From Laedolimicola sp934402125 (lineage in GTDB: Bacteria > Bacillota > Clostridia > Lachnospirales > Lachnospiraceae), in the NCBI RefSeq assembly GCF_052065835.1, contig NZ_JBQHTG010000002.1, forward strand, positions 1 to 64,000: a stretch of DNA of 64,000 bases, read 5' to 3'. Position numbers and translations under genes: made by a program. Shown in pieces: positions 41,304 to 50,028 of the stretch (positions are counted from its first letter, which is position 1; each line of letters starts with the position of its first letter). The notes under the pieces are model-generated. The model was given only the letters and a program-made list of their open reading frames with translations, did not search any database and was not told where the DNA came from.

Positions 41304-42095
41304 ATGGACGATACATTATTAAAATATGATTCCGTGGAGATCTCTTTTGACGGAAATCCTGTGGTTCATGATATTTCTTTCTCTCTTCGTCCGGGAGAGA
41401 TCCTTGGACTGGTAGGAGAATCCGGAAGCGGGAAAAGCACATTGATCAAGGCTGCCATGGGACTGCTTGGTGACAATGGTCTGGTGACCAGAGGAGATAT
41501 TACATTTAAGGGAGAAAATCTGGTGGATATGCCGGAACGGGAGCTTCGACTCATACGTGGCGCCGGAATCGGTATGATCTTTCAGGATGCAGGCGCTTCG
41601 CTTTGCCCGATCCGGACCATTGGAAGTCAGATTTGCGAGAGCATGGGAGCACATGGAAAAATCACGGAGGCGGATGCAAAGGCACGTGCCCTTGAGCTTT
41701 TATCAAAACTGAACTTTAAGGAACCGGAGCGGATCTGGGACAGCTATCCTTTTGAAATGTCCGGAGGCATGAATCAGCGCGCAGGTATTGCCATTTCCAT
41801 GCTGATGAATCCGCCGGTATTGTTTGCGGACGAGCCTACCAGTGCGCTGGATGTGGCAGTTCAGAGGCAGGTGGTTCAGGAGATGCTTCATGTCCGGGAA
41901 TTGTTTGGAACGGCGATCATCATCGTGACGCATGATATTGGTGTGGTGTCGGCTATGGCAGATACCGTGCTGGTCCTTCAGAATGGAAACAGGATGGAAT
42001 ATGGCCCGGCAAAATCAGTGTTGGAACATCCGTGCAATGAATATACAAAAGAGCTTCTGTCTGCAGTACCGAAGCTTAGAAGGAGTGGCAGTTGA
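41304..42095 (+). CDS. ABC transporter ATPase (NikD/DppD-like)
   Basis: A 263-residue ABC ATPase. Walker A is GESGSGKST, the signature region reads MSGGMNQRAGIAISML and Walker B is VLFADEPTSALDV. It ends right after the ATPase domain without the long C-terminal oligopeptide-binding extension, as in NikD. It is paired with the next ATPase. Confidence 0.93.
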   Translation: MDDTLLKYDSVEISFDGNPVVHDISFSLRPGEILGLVGESGSGKSTLIKAAMGLLGDNGLVTRGDITFKGENLVDMPERELRLIRGAGIGMIFQDAGASLCPIRTIGSQICESMGAHGKITEADAKARALELLSKLNFKEPERIWDSYPFEMSGGMNQRAGIAISMLMNPPVLFADEPTSALDVAVQRQVVQEMLHVRELFGTAIIIVTHDIGVVSAMADTVLVLQNGNRMEYGPAKSVLEHPCNEYTKELLSAVPKLRRSGS

Positions 42096-42097
42096 GT

Positions 42098-42856
42098 ATG
42101 GAAAACATTTTACAGGTGAAAGATCTGAAAAAAGTATTCCATCAACATGGAAAACGGGATGTGACTGCGGTAGAAAACATGAGTTTTTCCCTGCGGGCAG
42201 GGGAAATCCTTGGAATTGTCGGAGAATCCGGAAGCGGAAAGAGTACGATTGCAAAATTGATTACAAGATTGGAAGCTGTGACAGAGGGACAGATTATTCT
42301 GGATGGGCAGGACATCACACATCGAAAAGGCAGGGCACTTAAAAGTATTTATGATAAAATTCAGATGGTCTTCCAGAATCCGGTTGGTTCCTTTGATCCG
42401 AGAAAGACATTGGGCTATGGAATCGGAGAAAGTCTGAAAAACAGAGGCATTCCCAAAGAAGAGATCCGAAAAAAAACAGCGAACCTGTTGGAACAGTGTG
42501 GCCTGGAGGCTTCTTACATGGACAGATATCCCCATCAGGTCAGCGGAGGTCAGTGCCAGAGGGCTGCCATTGCCAGAGCATTGGCGGTAGAACCTCAGAT
42601 TATTATTTGTGATGAAGCTACCAGCGCGCTGGATGTGACAGTTCAGAAGAAAGTAATCGATCTGCTCATGAATTTACAGGAGAATAAGAAGCTGTCCTAT
42701 ATTTTTATCTGTCATAACCTTGCACTGGTGCAGCAGTTTTGTGACCGCGTCATCGTTATGAAAGATGGGCGGATCGTAGAAGAAGGGATCCCGGATGAAG
42801 TGATTCGGAATCCAAAGGACGCATATACAAAAATGTTGATAGATTCCGTATTGTAA
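42098..42856 (+). CDS. ABC transporter ATPase (NikE/DppF-like)
   Basis: A 252-residue ABC ATPase with Walker A GESGSGKST, the signature VSGGQCQRAAIARAL and Walker B IIICDEATSALDVTVQ. It is the last subunit of the importer. I start it at ATG 42098; a TTG at 42092 overlaps the preceding stop and lies nearer AAGGAG, so either could be used. Confidence 0.92.
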   Translation: MENILQVKDLKKVFHQHGKRDVTAVENMSFSLRAGEILGIVGESGSGKSTIAKLITRLEAVTEGQIILDGQDITHRKGRALKSIYDKIQMVFQNPVGSFDPRKTLGYGIGESLKNRGIPKEEIRKKTANLLEQCGLEASYMDRYPHQVSGGQCQRAAIARALAVEPQIIICDEATSALDVTVQKKVIDLLMNLQENKKLSYIFICHNLALVQQFCDRVIVMKDGRIVEEGIPDEVIRNPKDAYTKMLIDSVL

Positions 42857-42898
42857 ATGGGGAAAAAAGGAAACCTAATTTTTATCCCCCGGGGAGGG

Positions 42899-42927
42899 TT
42901 GTGGCAGCTCCGGAGGTTTGTTATACT
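42899..42927 (+). promoter_or_regulatory. Promoter of the methyltransferase pair
   Basis: TTGTGG (42899-42904) and TATACT (42922-42927), spacing 17. Confidence 0.6.
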
Positions 42928-42991
42928 TTTGCCGATAAGAAAGCGCGGCTGATACGGAAAACAGTGCTGCGTAAGATACGGGAGAGACAAC

Positions 42992-43750
42992 ATGGGACAG
43001 ATGCTGGAACGAATTGAAGAGTACTGGACAAACCGGGCAGAAGGATATTCACAGGTCAATCAGGAGGAGCTGGCGACGGATCAGAAGAACCGGTGGCTCC
43101 GGGCGCTGGAAGCGGAATTTCCCCACCGGGATCCGAAAGACATCAAGGTACTGGATATCGGAACTGGCCCGGGATTTTTCGCCATCATTCTGGCCAGAGC
43201 AGGTTATCAGGTGACGGCCGTGGATTACACCGAGGAGATGCTCTGTAAGGCGAAGGAGAACGCGGGACGCTTTGCGGACAGGATCCACTGGATGCGCATG
43301 GACGCCCAGAAGCTGGAACTTCCGGACAATCAGTTCGATGTGGCTGTATCCCGGAATCTGACCTGGAATCTGGAGAATCCGGACGAGGCCTATAAGGAGT
43401 GGAAACGGGTATTGAAGCCCGGCGGGCAGCTTCTGAATTTTGACGCTAACTGGTATGGCCATCTCTTTGACGCCCGGAAGCGTCGGGAGTACGAGGAAGA
43501 TCGGAGACATGTGGAAGAGCAGGCCATGGAGGATCATTATCTGGGTACTGATATTGACGAGATGGAAGACATAGCGAGAAAGGTTCCCCTAAGTCCGGTG
43601 ATCCGGCCGGCCTGGGATATGAAGCTGTTAAAAGGGCTGGGCTTCCGGAGCGTCTGCTCCGATGAGAACGTGTGGCAGAGAGTCTGGAGCGATACAGAGA
43701 AAGTAAACTACGCATCGACGCCGATGTTTATGATTAAGGCGGTAAAATAA
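42992..43750 (+). CDS. Class I SAM-dependent methyltransferase (first of pair)
   Basis: A 252-residue SAM-dependent methyltransferase (UbiE/Methyltransf_11 style). Motif I is VLDIGTGPGFFAI, followed by the acidic end of strand 2 (VTAVDYTEEML) and VLKPGGQLLNFD. It shares SRNLTW and the VIRPAWDMKLLKGLG region with the next gene, so the two arose by tandem duplication. The substrate is unknown. Its place directly after an importer operon suggests small-molecule or metallophore-type methylation, but this is inference. Confidence 0.85.
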   Translation: MGQMLERIEEYWTNRAEGYSQVNQEELATDQKNRWLRALEAEFPHRDPKDIKVLDIGTGPGFFAIILARAGYQVTAVDYTEEMLCKAKENAGRFADRIHWMRMDAQKLELPDNQFDVAVSRNLTWNLENPDEAYKEWKRVLKPGGQLLNFDANWYGHLFDARKRREYEEDRRHVEEQAMEDHYLGTDIDEMEDIARKVPLSPVIRPAWDMKLLKGLGFRSVCSDENVWQRVWSDTEKVNYASTPMFMIKAVK

Positions 43751-43752
43751 CA

Positions 43753-44493
43753 ATGGAAGAGATTAAGAAAGAGATATCTTCCTACTGGACCGGGCGAAGT
43801 GAAGACTTCGCCCGTCTTCGAGGGGAAGAGTTAAACAGCGAGATGGCAGAGCTCTGGCTTGAGGAGCTGAGGAAGGGAATGCCGGAAGGAGAAGGCTTAC
43901 GGATCCTGGATGTGGGAACCGGCTGCGGCTTTTTTACTGTGCTGCTGGCGAAGCTGGGCTATCAGGTGACCGGCATTGATCTGACACCGGCTATGATTGA
44001 AAAAGCGAAAATTATTGCGGCAGAACGGAACGTGCAGGCAGATTTTGAAGTCATGGACGCGGAACGTCCGGATTTTCCGGACGGTACTTTTGACGTTGTC
44101 GTCTCCCGGAACCTGACCTGGACCATGCCCCATCCGGCGGAGGCCTACGGTGAGTGGCTGCGGGTATTGAAGCCCGGCGGCGTCCTGCTGAATTTCGACG
44201 GCGACTACGGCAAAGAGGAATTCACTGAGGAAATGGAAAGCTTGCCTGCGGACCATGCCCACCGTCAGCTGAGCTGTGGTCAGCTTAAGGAATGTGATAA
44301 AATCAAAGATCAGCTTTCCATCAGCGCTATGCGCCGGCCGGCCTGGGACGTGGAAGTGTTGAAGAGTCTGGGCTGTGTGGACGTGACCGTGGACAGTGAA
44401 GTTTACCGCCGCGTATACGCAAGCGAAGACAGTCCCTTTTACAATCCGACCCCGATTTTCCGGCTGCAGGCACGGAAGGCTGGAGAAAGATAA
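43753..44493 (+). CDS. Class I SAM-dependent methyltransferase (second of pair)
   Basis: A 246-residue paralogue of the preceding gene: ILDVGTGCGFFTV, VTGIDLTPAMIEKAK, SRNLTWTMPHPAEAYGEW and VLKPGGVLLNFDGDYG. It begins 2 bases after the first copy's stop, so they are co-translated. The two may form a heteromeric enzyme or act in sequence on one substrate. A hairpin follows at 44516. Confidence 0.85.
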   Translation: MEEIKKEISSYWTGRSEDFARLRGEELNSEMAELWLEELRKGMPEGEGLRILDVGTGCGFFTVLLAKLGYQVTGIDLTPAMIEKAKIIAAERNVQADFEVMDAERPDFPDGTFDVVVSRNLTWTMPHPAEAYGEWLRVLKPGGVLLNFDGDYGKEEFTEEMESLPADHAHRQLSCGQLKECDKIKDQLSISAMRRPAWDVEVLKSLGCVDVTVDSEVYRRVYASEDSPFYNPTPIFRLQARKAGER

Positions 44494-44515
44494 CAGTATA
44501 GGACAGAAATAGAAA

Positions 44516-44553
44516 GATATCCCCGTTTTCGCACCGGAAAATGGGGATATTTA
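44516..44553 (+). terminator. Terminator after the methyltransferase pair
   Basis: GATATCCCC (44516-44524) pairs with GGGGATATT (44543-44551), with inner GTTTTC/GGAAAAT pairing; the T-tract is short. Confidence 0.65.
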
Positions 44554-44595
44554 CTTGCAATGCCGAAAAAAATCCAGTAAAATAAAAAAAGTTAC

Positions 44596-44642
44596 TTGAC
44601 AAAAGAGGATAGAGTCACTATAATCCTACTTAAAAAATAGGA
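44596..44642 (+). promoter_or_regulatory. metQNI promoter, full consensus, with inverted repeat
   Basis: TTGACA (44596-44601) and TATAAT (44619-44624), spacing 17, the best sigma-A promoter in the window. TCCTA (44624-44628) and TAGGA (44638-44642) make an inverted repeat at the start site, a possible repressor site. The leader of about 50 bases is too short for an S-box. Confidence 0.8.
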
Positions 44643-44677
44643 AATACGGGTAACAAAAAAACAAGGAGGAGTACATT

Positions 44678-45532
44678 ATGAGAAAGCTGACAAAGAAGCT
44701 GGAGGCACTGATACTTGGCGTTGTAACGGTTGTGTCCCTGACCGCCTGCGGAGGAAGCAAGGGAATTACGATTGCAGTTCCCAATGATACCACCAATGAG
44801 GCGAGAGCACTTCTTTTACTGGAAGAGAACGGCTACATCAAGCTGAAGGACGGCGCAGGCATTACCGCCACGGTAGCAGACATCGCGGAGAATCCTTACA
44901 ACATCACGTTCAAAGAGGTTGAGGCAGCTCAGGTACCGAACGTACTAAAGGACGTGGATTATGCTATTATCAATTCCAACTATGCCATCGACGCAGGCCT
45001 GAAGCCTACCGAGGACGCGCTGACTATGGAGGGTTCTTCTTCCGCGTACAGCAATATTCTTGCCGTGAAGGAAGGCAATGAGAACACAGACAAGACAAAG
45101 GCGCTGAAGGCAGCGCTGGAGAGCCAGAAGGTGGCAGACTATATCACAGGCGAGTACGATGGCGCGGTAGTCAGCACTGTGGACAACCCCACAGACGGCT
45201 ACGACGCAACCGTAGATTACGATGCTCTGGCAGGCACCACCATTACCGTAGCCGCTTCCCCGGCGCCCCATGCGGATATCCTAAAGGTGGCAAAGGAGAT
45301 CCTGGCAGAGAAGAATGTGACACTGGATATCATGGAGTTCACAGATTACGTACAGCCGAACAATGTGGTTGAGAGCGGAGAGGTAGACGCCAACTACTTC
45401 CAGCACCAGCCTTATCTGGACGATTTCAACGAGCAGAACGGAACCCACGTGGTATCCGTGGCGGCTATCCACGTAGAGCCTATGGGATTATACGGCGGAA
45501 AGCAGACAAGTCTGGACGCGATTACAAAATAG
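44678..45532 (+). CDS. metQ: Methionine-binding lipoprotein MetQ, circularly permuted
   Basis: A 284-residue NlpA-family lipoprotein (lipobox LTAC, Cys24). The order of halves is reversed. Residues about 30-165 (TIAVPNDTTNEARALLLLEE, TVADIAENPYNITFKEVEAA, YAIINSNYAIDAGLKPTEDA) are what normally forms the C-terminal half. After a linker (166-186), residues 187-284 (TITVAASPAPHADIL, FTDYVQPNNV, EVDANYFQHQPYLDDFN, HVEPMGLYGGKQTSLDAI) are the normal N-terminal half. Total length is that of a usual MetQ, so nothing is missing. The ligand-binding residues in both halves look kept. metN and metI follow behind a hairpin. Confidence 0.9.
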   Translation: MRKLTKKLEALILGVVTVVSLTACGGSKGITIAVPNDTTNEARALLLLEENGYIKLKDGAGITATVADIAENPYNITFKEVEAAQVPNVLKDVDYAIINSNYAIDAGLKPTEDALTMEGSSSAYSNILAVKEGNENTDKTKALKAALESQKVADYITGEYDGAVVSTVDNPTDGYDATVDYDALAGTTITVAASPAPHADILKVAKEILAEKNVTLDIMEFTDYVQPNNVVESGEVDANYFQHQPYLDDFNEQNGTHVVSVAAIHVEPMGLYGGKQTSLDAITK

Positions 45533-45562
45533 TGCTATAATAGCTGGTATGCGAAAAAGACA

Positions 45563-45597
45563 GCCGGCGGTCTGTATAAGCAGACCGTCGGCCTTTC
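45563..45597 (+). terminator. Intercistronic attenuator between metQ and metN
   Basis: GCCGGCGGTCTG (45563-45574) pairs with CAGACCGTCGGC (45581-45592), followed by CTTTCGG. A partial stop here would yield more binding protein than transporter, as is usual for ABC importers. Confidence 0.65.
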
Positions 45598-45631
45598 GGA
45601 TCTATACAGAGATTTCAGACGGAGGGGTTTT

Positions 45632-46645
45632 ATGATTGAAATTAAGAATCTGACCAAGGAGTTCCAGACCGCGGACGGTACCGTGGAAGCGCTCCGGAAC
45701 GTAAATCTGACCATTCAGGACGGCGATATCTACGGTATCATCGGCATGAGCGGAGCCGGAAAGAGCACGTTGGTGCGCTGTATCAATATGCTGGAGCGGC
45801 CCACAAAGGGACAGGTGCTGATTGACGGCCGGGACATTGCGCAGCTTTCCGACAAGGAGCTGCGGGCTGTGCGCAGGGACGTAACGATGATTTTCCAGGG
45901 CTTTAACCTGCTGATGCAGCGGACCTGCCTGAAAAATATCTGTTTTCCCCTGGAGCTTATCGGCATGGATAAGGAGCAGGCGAAGAAGCGCGCGCTGGAG
46001 CTTCTGGAGGTAGTCGGACTTCCCGATAAGGCCAACGCTTATCCGGCGCAGCTGTCCGGCGGCCAGCAGCAGCGGATTGCCATCGCCCGGGCCCTGGCTA
46101 CAGAGCCGAAGGTGCTGCTCTGCGATGAGGCCACCAGCGCCCTGGATCCGAAGACCACCCATGCGATCCTGGAGCTGATTCGTGATATCAATCAGCGGCT
46201 GGGAATTACGGTCATTATCATCACCCATCAGATGAGCGTGGTGGAAGAAATCTGCAGCCATGTGGCGATCCTGGATTCCGGATCGGTAGTGGAAGAAGGT
46301 ATCGTGAGCGAAGTATTTTCACGGCCCAAATCCAATGCGGCCAAGCGTCTGGTATTCCCGGACGGCGTAGATGAGATTCTGGAGGAGACCGAAGGCGAGC
46401 GGCGGATCCGCGTGGTGTTCAGCGGCGCGGTGGCGTCGAAGGAGCCGCTGATTGCGAAAATGGCCATGGAGGAGAAAATCGCGGCCAGCATTCTGGGCGC
46501 GTCCACGAAAAGTATCGGGGACAGGGCTTACGGCAATATGCTGCTGGGGCTGCCCGATGATGACGATGCGGTGAAGCGGGCCATCGATTATTTGAGCAGT
46601 ATTCCGGACGTACTGGTAGAGGAGGTAACAGAGCATGTTCGATAA
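45632..46645 (+). CDS. metN: Methionine import ATPase MetN
   Basis: A 337-residue ABC ATPase with Walker A GMSGAGKST, the signature LSGGQQQRIAIARAL and Walker B VLLCDEATSALDP, then a C-terminal NIL domain (about 260-337) that binds methionine and inhibits transport when the pool is full. It powers uptake with MetI and MetQ. The start is after ACGGAGG; its 3' end overlaps metI by 11 bases. Confidence 0.96.
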   Translation: MIEIKNLTKEFQTADGTVEALRNVNLTIQDGDIYGIIGMSGAGKSTLVRCINMLERPTKGQVLIDGRDIAQLSDKELRAVRRDVTMIFQGFNLLMQRTCLKNICFPLELIGMDKEQAKKRALELLEVVGLPDKANAYPAQLSGGQQQRIAIARALATEPKVLLCDEATSALDPKTTHAILELIRDINQRLGITVIIITHQMSVVEEICSHVAILDSGSVVEEGIVSEVFSRPKSNAAKRLVFPDGVDEILEETEGERRIRVVFSGAVASKEPLIAKMAMEEKIAASILGASTKSIGDRAYGNMLLGLPDDDDAVKRAIDYLSSIPDVLVEEVTEHVR

Positions 46646-47342
46646 ATTATTTTCCCCGGAGACCGTGGCAGATACCTTGCGGATTCTGCAAAATGAGATT
46701 CCTCTGGCATGCTGGGAGACGATCTATGTGACCATTCTGGCGACAGCCTTCGCGGTTGTCATCGGTCTGCCTCTGGGCGTACTTCTGGTGGTAGGAGAGA
46801 AGGACGGAATCCGTCCGCTGCCCAAGGGCGTGATGCATGTGTTGAATGTGGTAATCAATCTGCTGCGTTCGGTACCGTTTCTGATTCTGATGATTATGGT
46901 ATTTCCCCTGACCCGCCTGATTGTGGGAACTGCGGTTGGTACGGTGGCGTCCATTGTACCGCTGGTGATTGCGGCGTTTCCCTTTGTGGCCCGTCTGGTG
47001 GAGGGAAGTCTTCGGGAAGTGAATCCGAATATCATCGAGATGGCCCAGAGCATGGGCGCTTCTCCGTTCCAGATCATCGTAAAGGTGCTGATCCCGGAGA
47101 GCGTGCCCTCCCTGATTTCCAATTTCACCATTGCGATTACCACGATTCTCGGCTATTCAGCTATGAGCGGTATCATCGGTGGAGGCGGACTGGGGAAAAT
47201 TGCCATCAATTACGGCTATTACCGGTATAAATATCTGGTTATGCTGATTGCGGTGATTCTTCTGATTATCCTGGTACAGATTTTCCAGAGCGCAGGTACC
47301 CGCTTTGCGGTAAAATCAGACAAGCGCCTGAAGGGTAAATAA
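46635..47342 (+). CDS. metI: Methionine transport permease MetI
   Basis: A 235-residue five-helix permease of the MetI type; the EAA loop reads NIIEMAQSMGASPFQIIVKV and the last helices contain GYSAMSGIIGGGGLGKIAINYG. It completes the importer. The gene overlaps metN and ends 20 bases before a terminator. Confidence 0.96.
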   Translation: MFDKLFSPETVADTLRILQNEIPLACWETIYVTILATAFAVVIGLPLGVLLVVGEKDGIRPLPKGVMHVLNVVINLLRSVPFLILMIMVFPLTRLIVGTAVGTVASIVPLVIAAFPFVARLVEGSLREVNPNIIEMAQSMGASPFQIIVKVLIPESVPSLISNFTIAITTILGYSAMSGIIGGGGLGKIAINYGYYRYKYLVMLIAVILLIILVQIFQSAGTRFAVKSDKRLKGK

Positions 47343-47361
47343 GAAAGAAAGCAGAAAAGAG

Positions 47362-47397
47362 AAAGGGCAGTTATCGGTTGACGGTAACTGCCTTTTG
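47362..47397 (+). terminator. Terminator of metQNI
   Basis: AAAGGGCAGTTA (47362-47373) pairs with TAACTGCCTTT (47385-47395), ending in TTTT. Confidence 0.85.
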
Positions 47398-47400
47398 GTG

Positions 47401-47590
47401 TTATGATTAAGGTTGGCAGGCGGGAACGCCTAATCTATGCGAAAAAAGGAAGTGAGGAGTCCGTGGACGGGCGAAGTCGAGGGTGTGACTTAAGACAGAA
47501 TAGAATAAGGACAGACGCGGATTCTTCTAAGATACAGCCTATCGTTACCCGGCGATAGGGAATGGAATTGCCGTGTCTGTCTGTGACGTG
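47401..47590 (+). ncRNA. Candidate structured leader of mgtE
   Basis: Several local helices: AGGCG-GGAA-CGCCT (47418-47431), GTCC-GT-GGAC (about 47459-47468) and a long 3' element in which GACAGACGCGG (47511-47520 region) pairs with CCGTGTCTGTC (47571-47581). This extends inward through ATTC/GAAT and is capped by CCTATCG/CGATAGG (47538-47544, 47553-47559). It is not a recognisable M-box. The ribosome site of mgtE begins 9 bases after the last helix. Confidence 0.4.
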
Positions 47591-47603
47591 GGAGGACAGA
47601 TAC

Positions 47604-48959
47604 ATGGCAATCGGAAATTATGACCGGGAAGAGCTGGACGAACTTCTGGCAGACAGGCAGTTCCGGAAGCTGCGGAAGGTGATATCGGAGATGAACGAGG
47701 TGGATATCGCGGAGTTTATCGAGGATCTGGAGCCGGAAAAGAAGGTTTTAGTATACCGGATGCTGCCCAAAGAGCTGGCAGCAGACGTTTTTGCGTTCCT
47801 GGAGGTAGACGATCAGGAACATATTATCAACAGTATTACAGACTATGAGTTGGGCAAGATTGTAGAGGATCTGTATGTGGACGATGCGGTGGATATGCTG
47901 GAGGAGCTTCCGGCCATCGTGGTAAAGCGTGTGCTGAAGAACGCGACGCCCCAGACAAGAAATCTGATCAACCAGTTCCTGCAATATCCGGAGAACAGTG
48001 CCGGAAGCATTATGACGGCGGAATATATCGGCCTGAAGCGGAATATGACTGTGGAACAGGCCTTTGCCTATATCAGGGAAAACGGAATCGATAAGGAAAC
48101 CATTTACACCTGCTTTGTGACGGACAGCAAGCGCTGCCTGCAGGGCGTAGTGACAGTGAAGGATTTGCTGATGAATCCCTATGATAAGGTGCTCAAGGAC
48201 ATCATGGACGAGAATATCATCTATGCGGTGACCACGGAGGACCGGGAGGACGTGGTAGAAACCTTCAATAAATACAACCTGCTCTGCCTTCCGGTGGTGG
48301 ATCACGAGGACCGGTTGGTGGGTATCGTTACCGTAGACGACGCAGTGGAGGTTATGGAGCAGGAGGCCACCGAGGACTTTGAGAAAATGGCGGCTATGTT
48401 TCCGTCAGAGAAGCCTTATCTTCGGACCGGCGTCCTGGAGCTTGCGAAAAACCGTATCCCCTGGCTTCTGGTGCTGATGTTTGCTTCGATTTTCAGTGGC
48501 TCGATTCTGATGGAATATAAGGAAGCGATCCAGGTGCTGCCGCTGCTTCTCAGTTTTGTGCCCATGGTGATGGATACCAGCGGAAATTGCGGCAACCAGA
48601 GCAGTACCCTGATTATCCGTGGTATGGCCATAGGCGAGATTGAACCGAAAAATGTGATTCAGGTAGTCTGGAAGGAGTTCCGGGTGGGACTTCTCTGCGG
48701 AGCGGTGCTGGCGGCGGTGAATTTTGCCTGTTTGGTTTTCCGGTATCCGGAACGGCTGACCCTGAACCTGGTTATCGTAATATCCTTGATGCTGGCCATT
48801 GTGATGGCCAAGATTATCGGCTGTATCCTGCCTATGCTGGCGGAGAAGCTGAAGGTGGATCCGACCATTATGGCGGCGCCGCTGATTACAACGATTGTGG
48901 ATGCAGGCAGTCTGCTGATCTATTTCAAGATCGCCAGTATGCTGTTGCATTTGGCATAA
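47604..48959 (+). CDS. mgtE: Magnesium transporter MgtE
   Basis: A 451-residue MgtE Mg2+ channel/transporter. An N-terminal helical superhelix domain (about 1-125), two CBS domains (about 130-255) and five C-terminal membrane helices (about 285-451) are present; PMVMDTSGNCGNQSSTLIIR lines the pore as in the family. Cytosolic Mg2+ closes the channel through the N and CBS domains. The start at 47604 follows GGGAGGA; an upstream ATG at 47562 lies inside the leader hairpin. trpS follows after 27 bases. Confidence 0.94.
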   Translation: MAIGNYDREELDELLADRQFRKLRKVISEMNEVDIAEFIEDLEPEKKVLVYRMLPKELAADVFAFLEVDDQEHIINSITDYELGKIVEDLYVDDAVDMLEELPAIVVKRVLKNATPQTRNLINQFLQYPENSAGSIMTAEYIGLKRNMTVEQAFAYIRENGIDKETIYTCFVTDSKRCLQGVVTVKDLLMNPYDKVLKDIMDENIIYAVTTEDREDVVETFNKYNLLCLPVVDHEDRLVGIVTVDDAVEVMEQEATEDFEKMAAMFPSEKPYLRTGVLELAKNRIPWLLVLMFASIFSGSILMEYKEAIQVLPLLLSFVPMVMDTSGNCGNQSSTLIIRGMAIGEIEPKNVIQVVWKEFRVGLLCGAVLAAVNFACLVFRYPERLTLNLVIVISLMLAIVMAKIIGCILPMLAEKLKVDPTIMAAPLITTIVDAGSLLIYFKIASMLLHLA

Positions 48960-48986
48960 AAATATACAATACAAGAGGAGAATATT

Positions 48987-49991
48987 ATGCTTGGAGATAA
49001 AAAAGTATTATTCAGCGGAATGCAGGCGACAGGAAATCTGACCCTGGGAAATTATCTGGGAGCCCTGAAGAACTGGGTGAACTTAAGTGATGAATACGAG
49101 TGCTTCTACAGTGTGGTAGATATGCATTCCATCACCGTACGTCAGGATCCGGCAGTTTTAAGAAAGCGTGCCAGAGCCCTTCTGACCCTGTATATCGCGG
49201 CGGGACTGGATCCGGAGAAGAACTGTATCTACTATCAGTCCCATGTATCCGGCCATGCGGAGCTGTCCTGGATTCTGAGCTGCTTTACCTATATGGGTGA
49301 GCTGAACCGTATGACGCAGTTTAAGGATAAGGCGGCAAAGCATGCGGACAATATCAATGCGGGACTCTTTACCTATCCGGTGCTGATGGCTGCAGATATC
49401 CTTCTGTATCAGGCGGACGTGGTTCCGGTGGGAATCGATCAGATGCAGCACCTGGAGCTGACCAGAGACATTGCCCAGCGCTTCAACGGTATTTACGGCG
49501 ATGTGTTTACCATTCCGGAGGCTTATATCGGAAAAGTGGGCGCGAAGATCATGAGCCTGCAGGATCCGGCGAAAAAGATGTCCAAGTCCGATGAGAACCC
49601 CAACGGCAGTATCTATCTGATGGACGATCCGGATACCATTATGCGGAAGTTCAAGCGCGCTGTGACTGATTCCGAGGGACAGATCCTGTACCGGGACGAG
49701 CAGCCGGGTATCAAAAACCTGATCAGTATCTATTGCGCGTGCACCGGCAAGACTCCGGAAGAGGTAGAGAGGGAGTTTGACGGTAAGGGCTACGGCGAGT
49801 TTAAGCCGGCAGTAGGCGAGGCGGTTGTGTCTGTTCTGAAACCGCTGCAGGCTCGGGTGGACGAGCTGTCCAGAGATAAGGGCTATATTGACAGTGTCAT
49901 CAAGAATAATGCGGAGAAGGCTCAGTATTTTGCCAACAAGACGCTACGCAAGGTGCAGAAGAAGGTGGGCTTCCCGGAACATATCCGCTAA
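48987..49991 (+). CDS. trpS: Tryptophan--tRNA ligase
   Basis: A 334-residue class I tryptophanyl-tRNA synthetase. The HIGH-like motif is in ATGNLTLGNYLGALKNW, KMSKS in AKKMSKSDENP, and GIDQMQHLELTRDIA marks the tryptophan pocket. It follows mgtE by 27 bases after AAGAGGAG, so both are probably one transcript; there is no room for a T-box leader between them. Confidence 0.97.
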   Translation: MLGDKKVLFSGMQATGNLTLGNYLGALKNWVNLSDEYECFYSVVDMHSITVRQDPAVLRKRARALLTLYIAAGLDPEKNCIYYQSHVSGHAELSWILSCFTYMGELNRMTQFKDKAAKHADNINAGLFTYPVLMAADILLYQADVVPVGIDQMQHLELTRDIAQRFNGIYGDVFTIPEAYIGKVGAKIMSLQDPAKKMSKSDENPNGSIYLMDDPDTIMRKFKRAVTDSEGQILYRDEQPGIKNLISIYCACTGKTPEEVEREFDGKGYGEFKPAVGEAVVSVLKPLQARVDELSRDKGYIDSVIKNNAEKAQYFANKTLRKVQKKVGFPEHIR

Positions 49992-50028
49992 AGCTGAACA
50001 TTTGACAGAAAAACGGGAGGAATAGAGC

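Noticed and set aside
44554..44677. S-box riboswitch before metQ
   Set aside because: Only about 50 bases of leader follow the promoter, too short for a SAM riboswitch; only a small inverted repeat is seen.
47401..47600. M-box (ykoK) magnesium riboswitch before mgtE
   Set aside because: The conserved GTTAGGTGAGGCTCC-type start and core are not present.
48960..48986. T-box leader before trpS
   Set aside because: The gap to mgtE is 27 bases and contains only the ribosome site.
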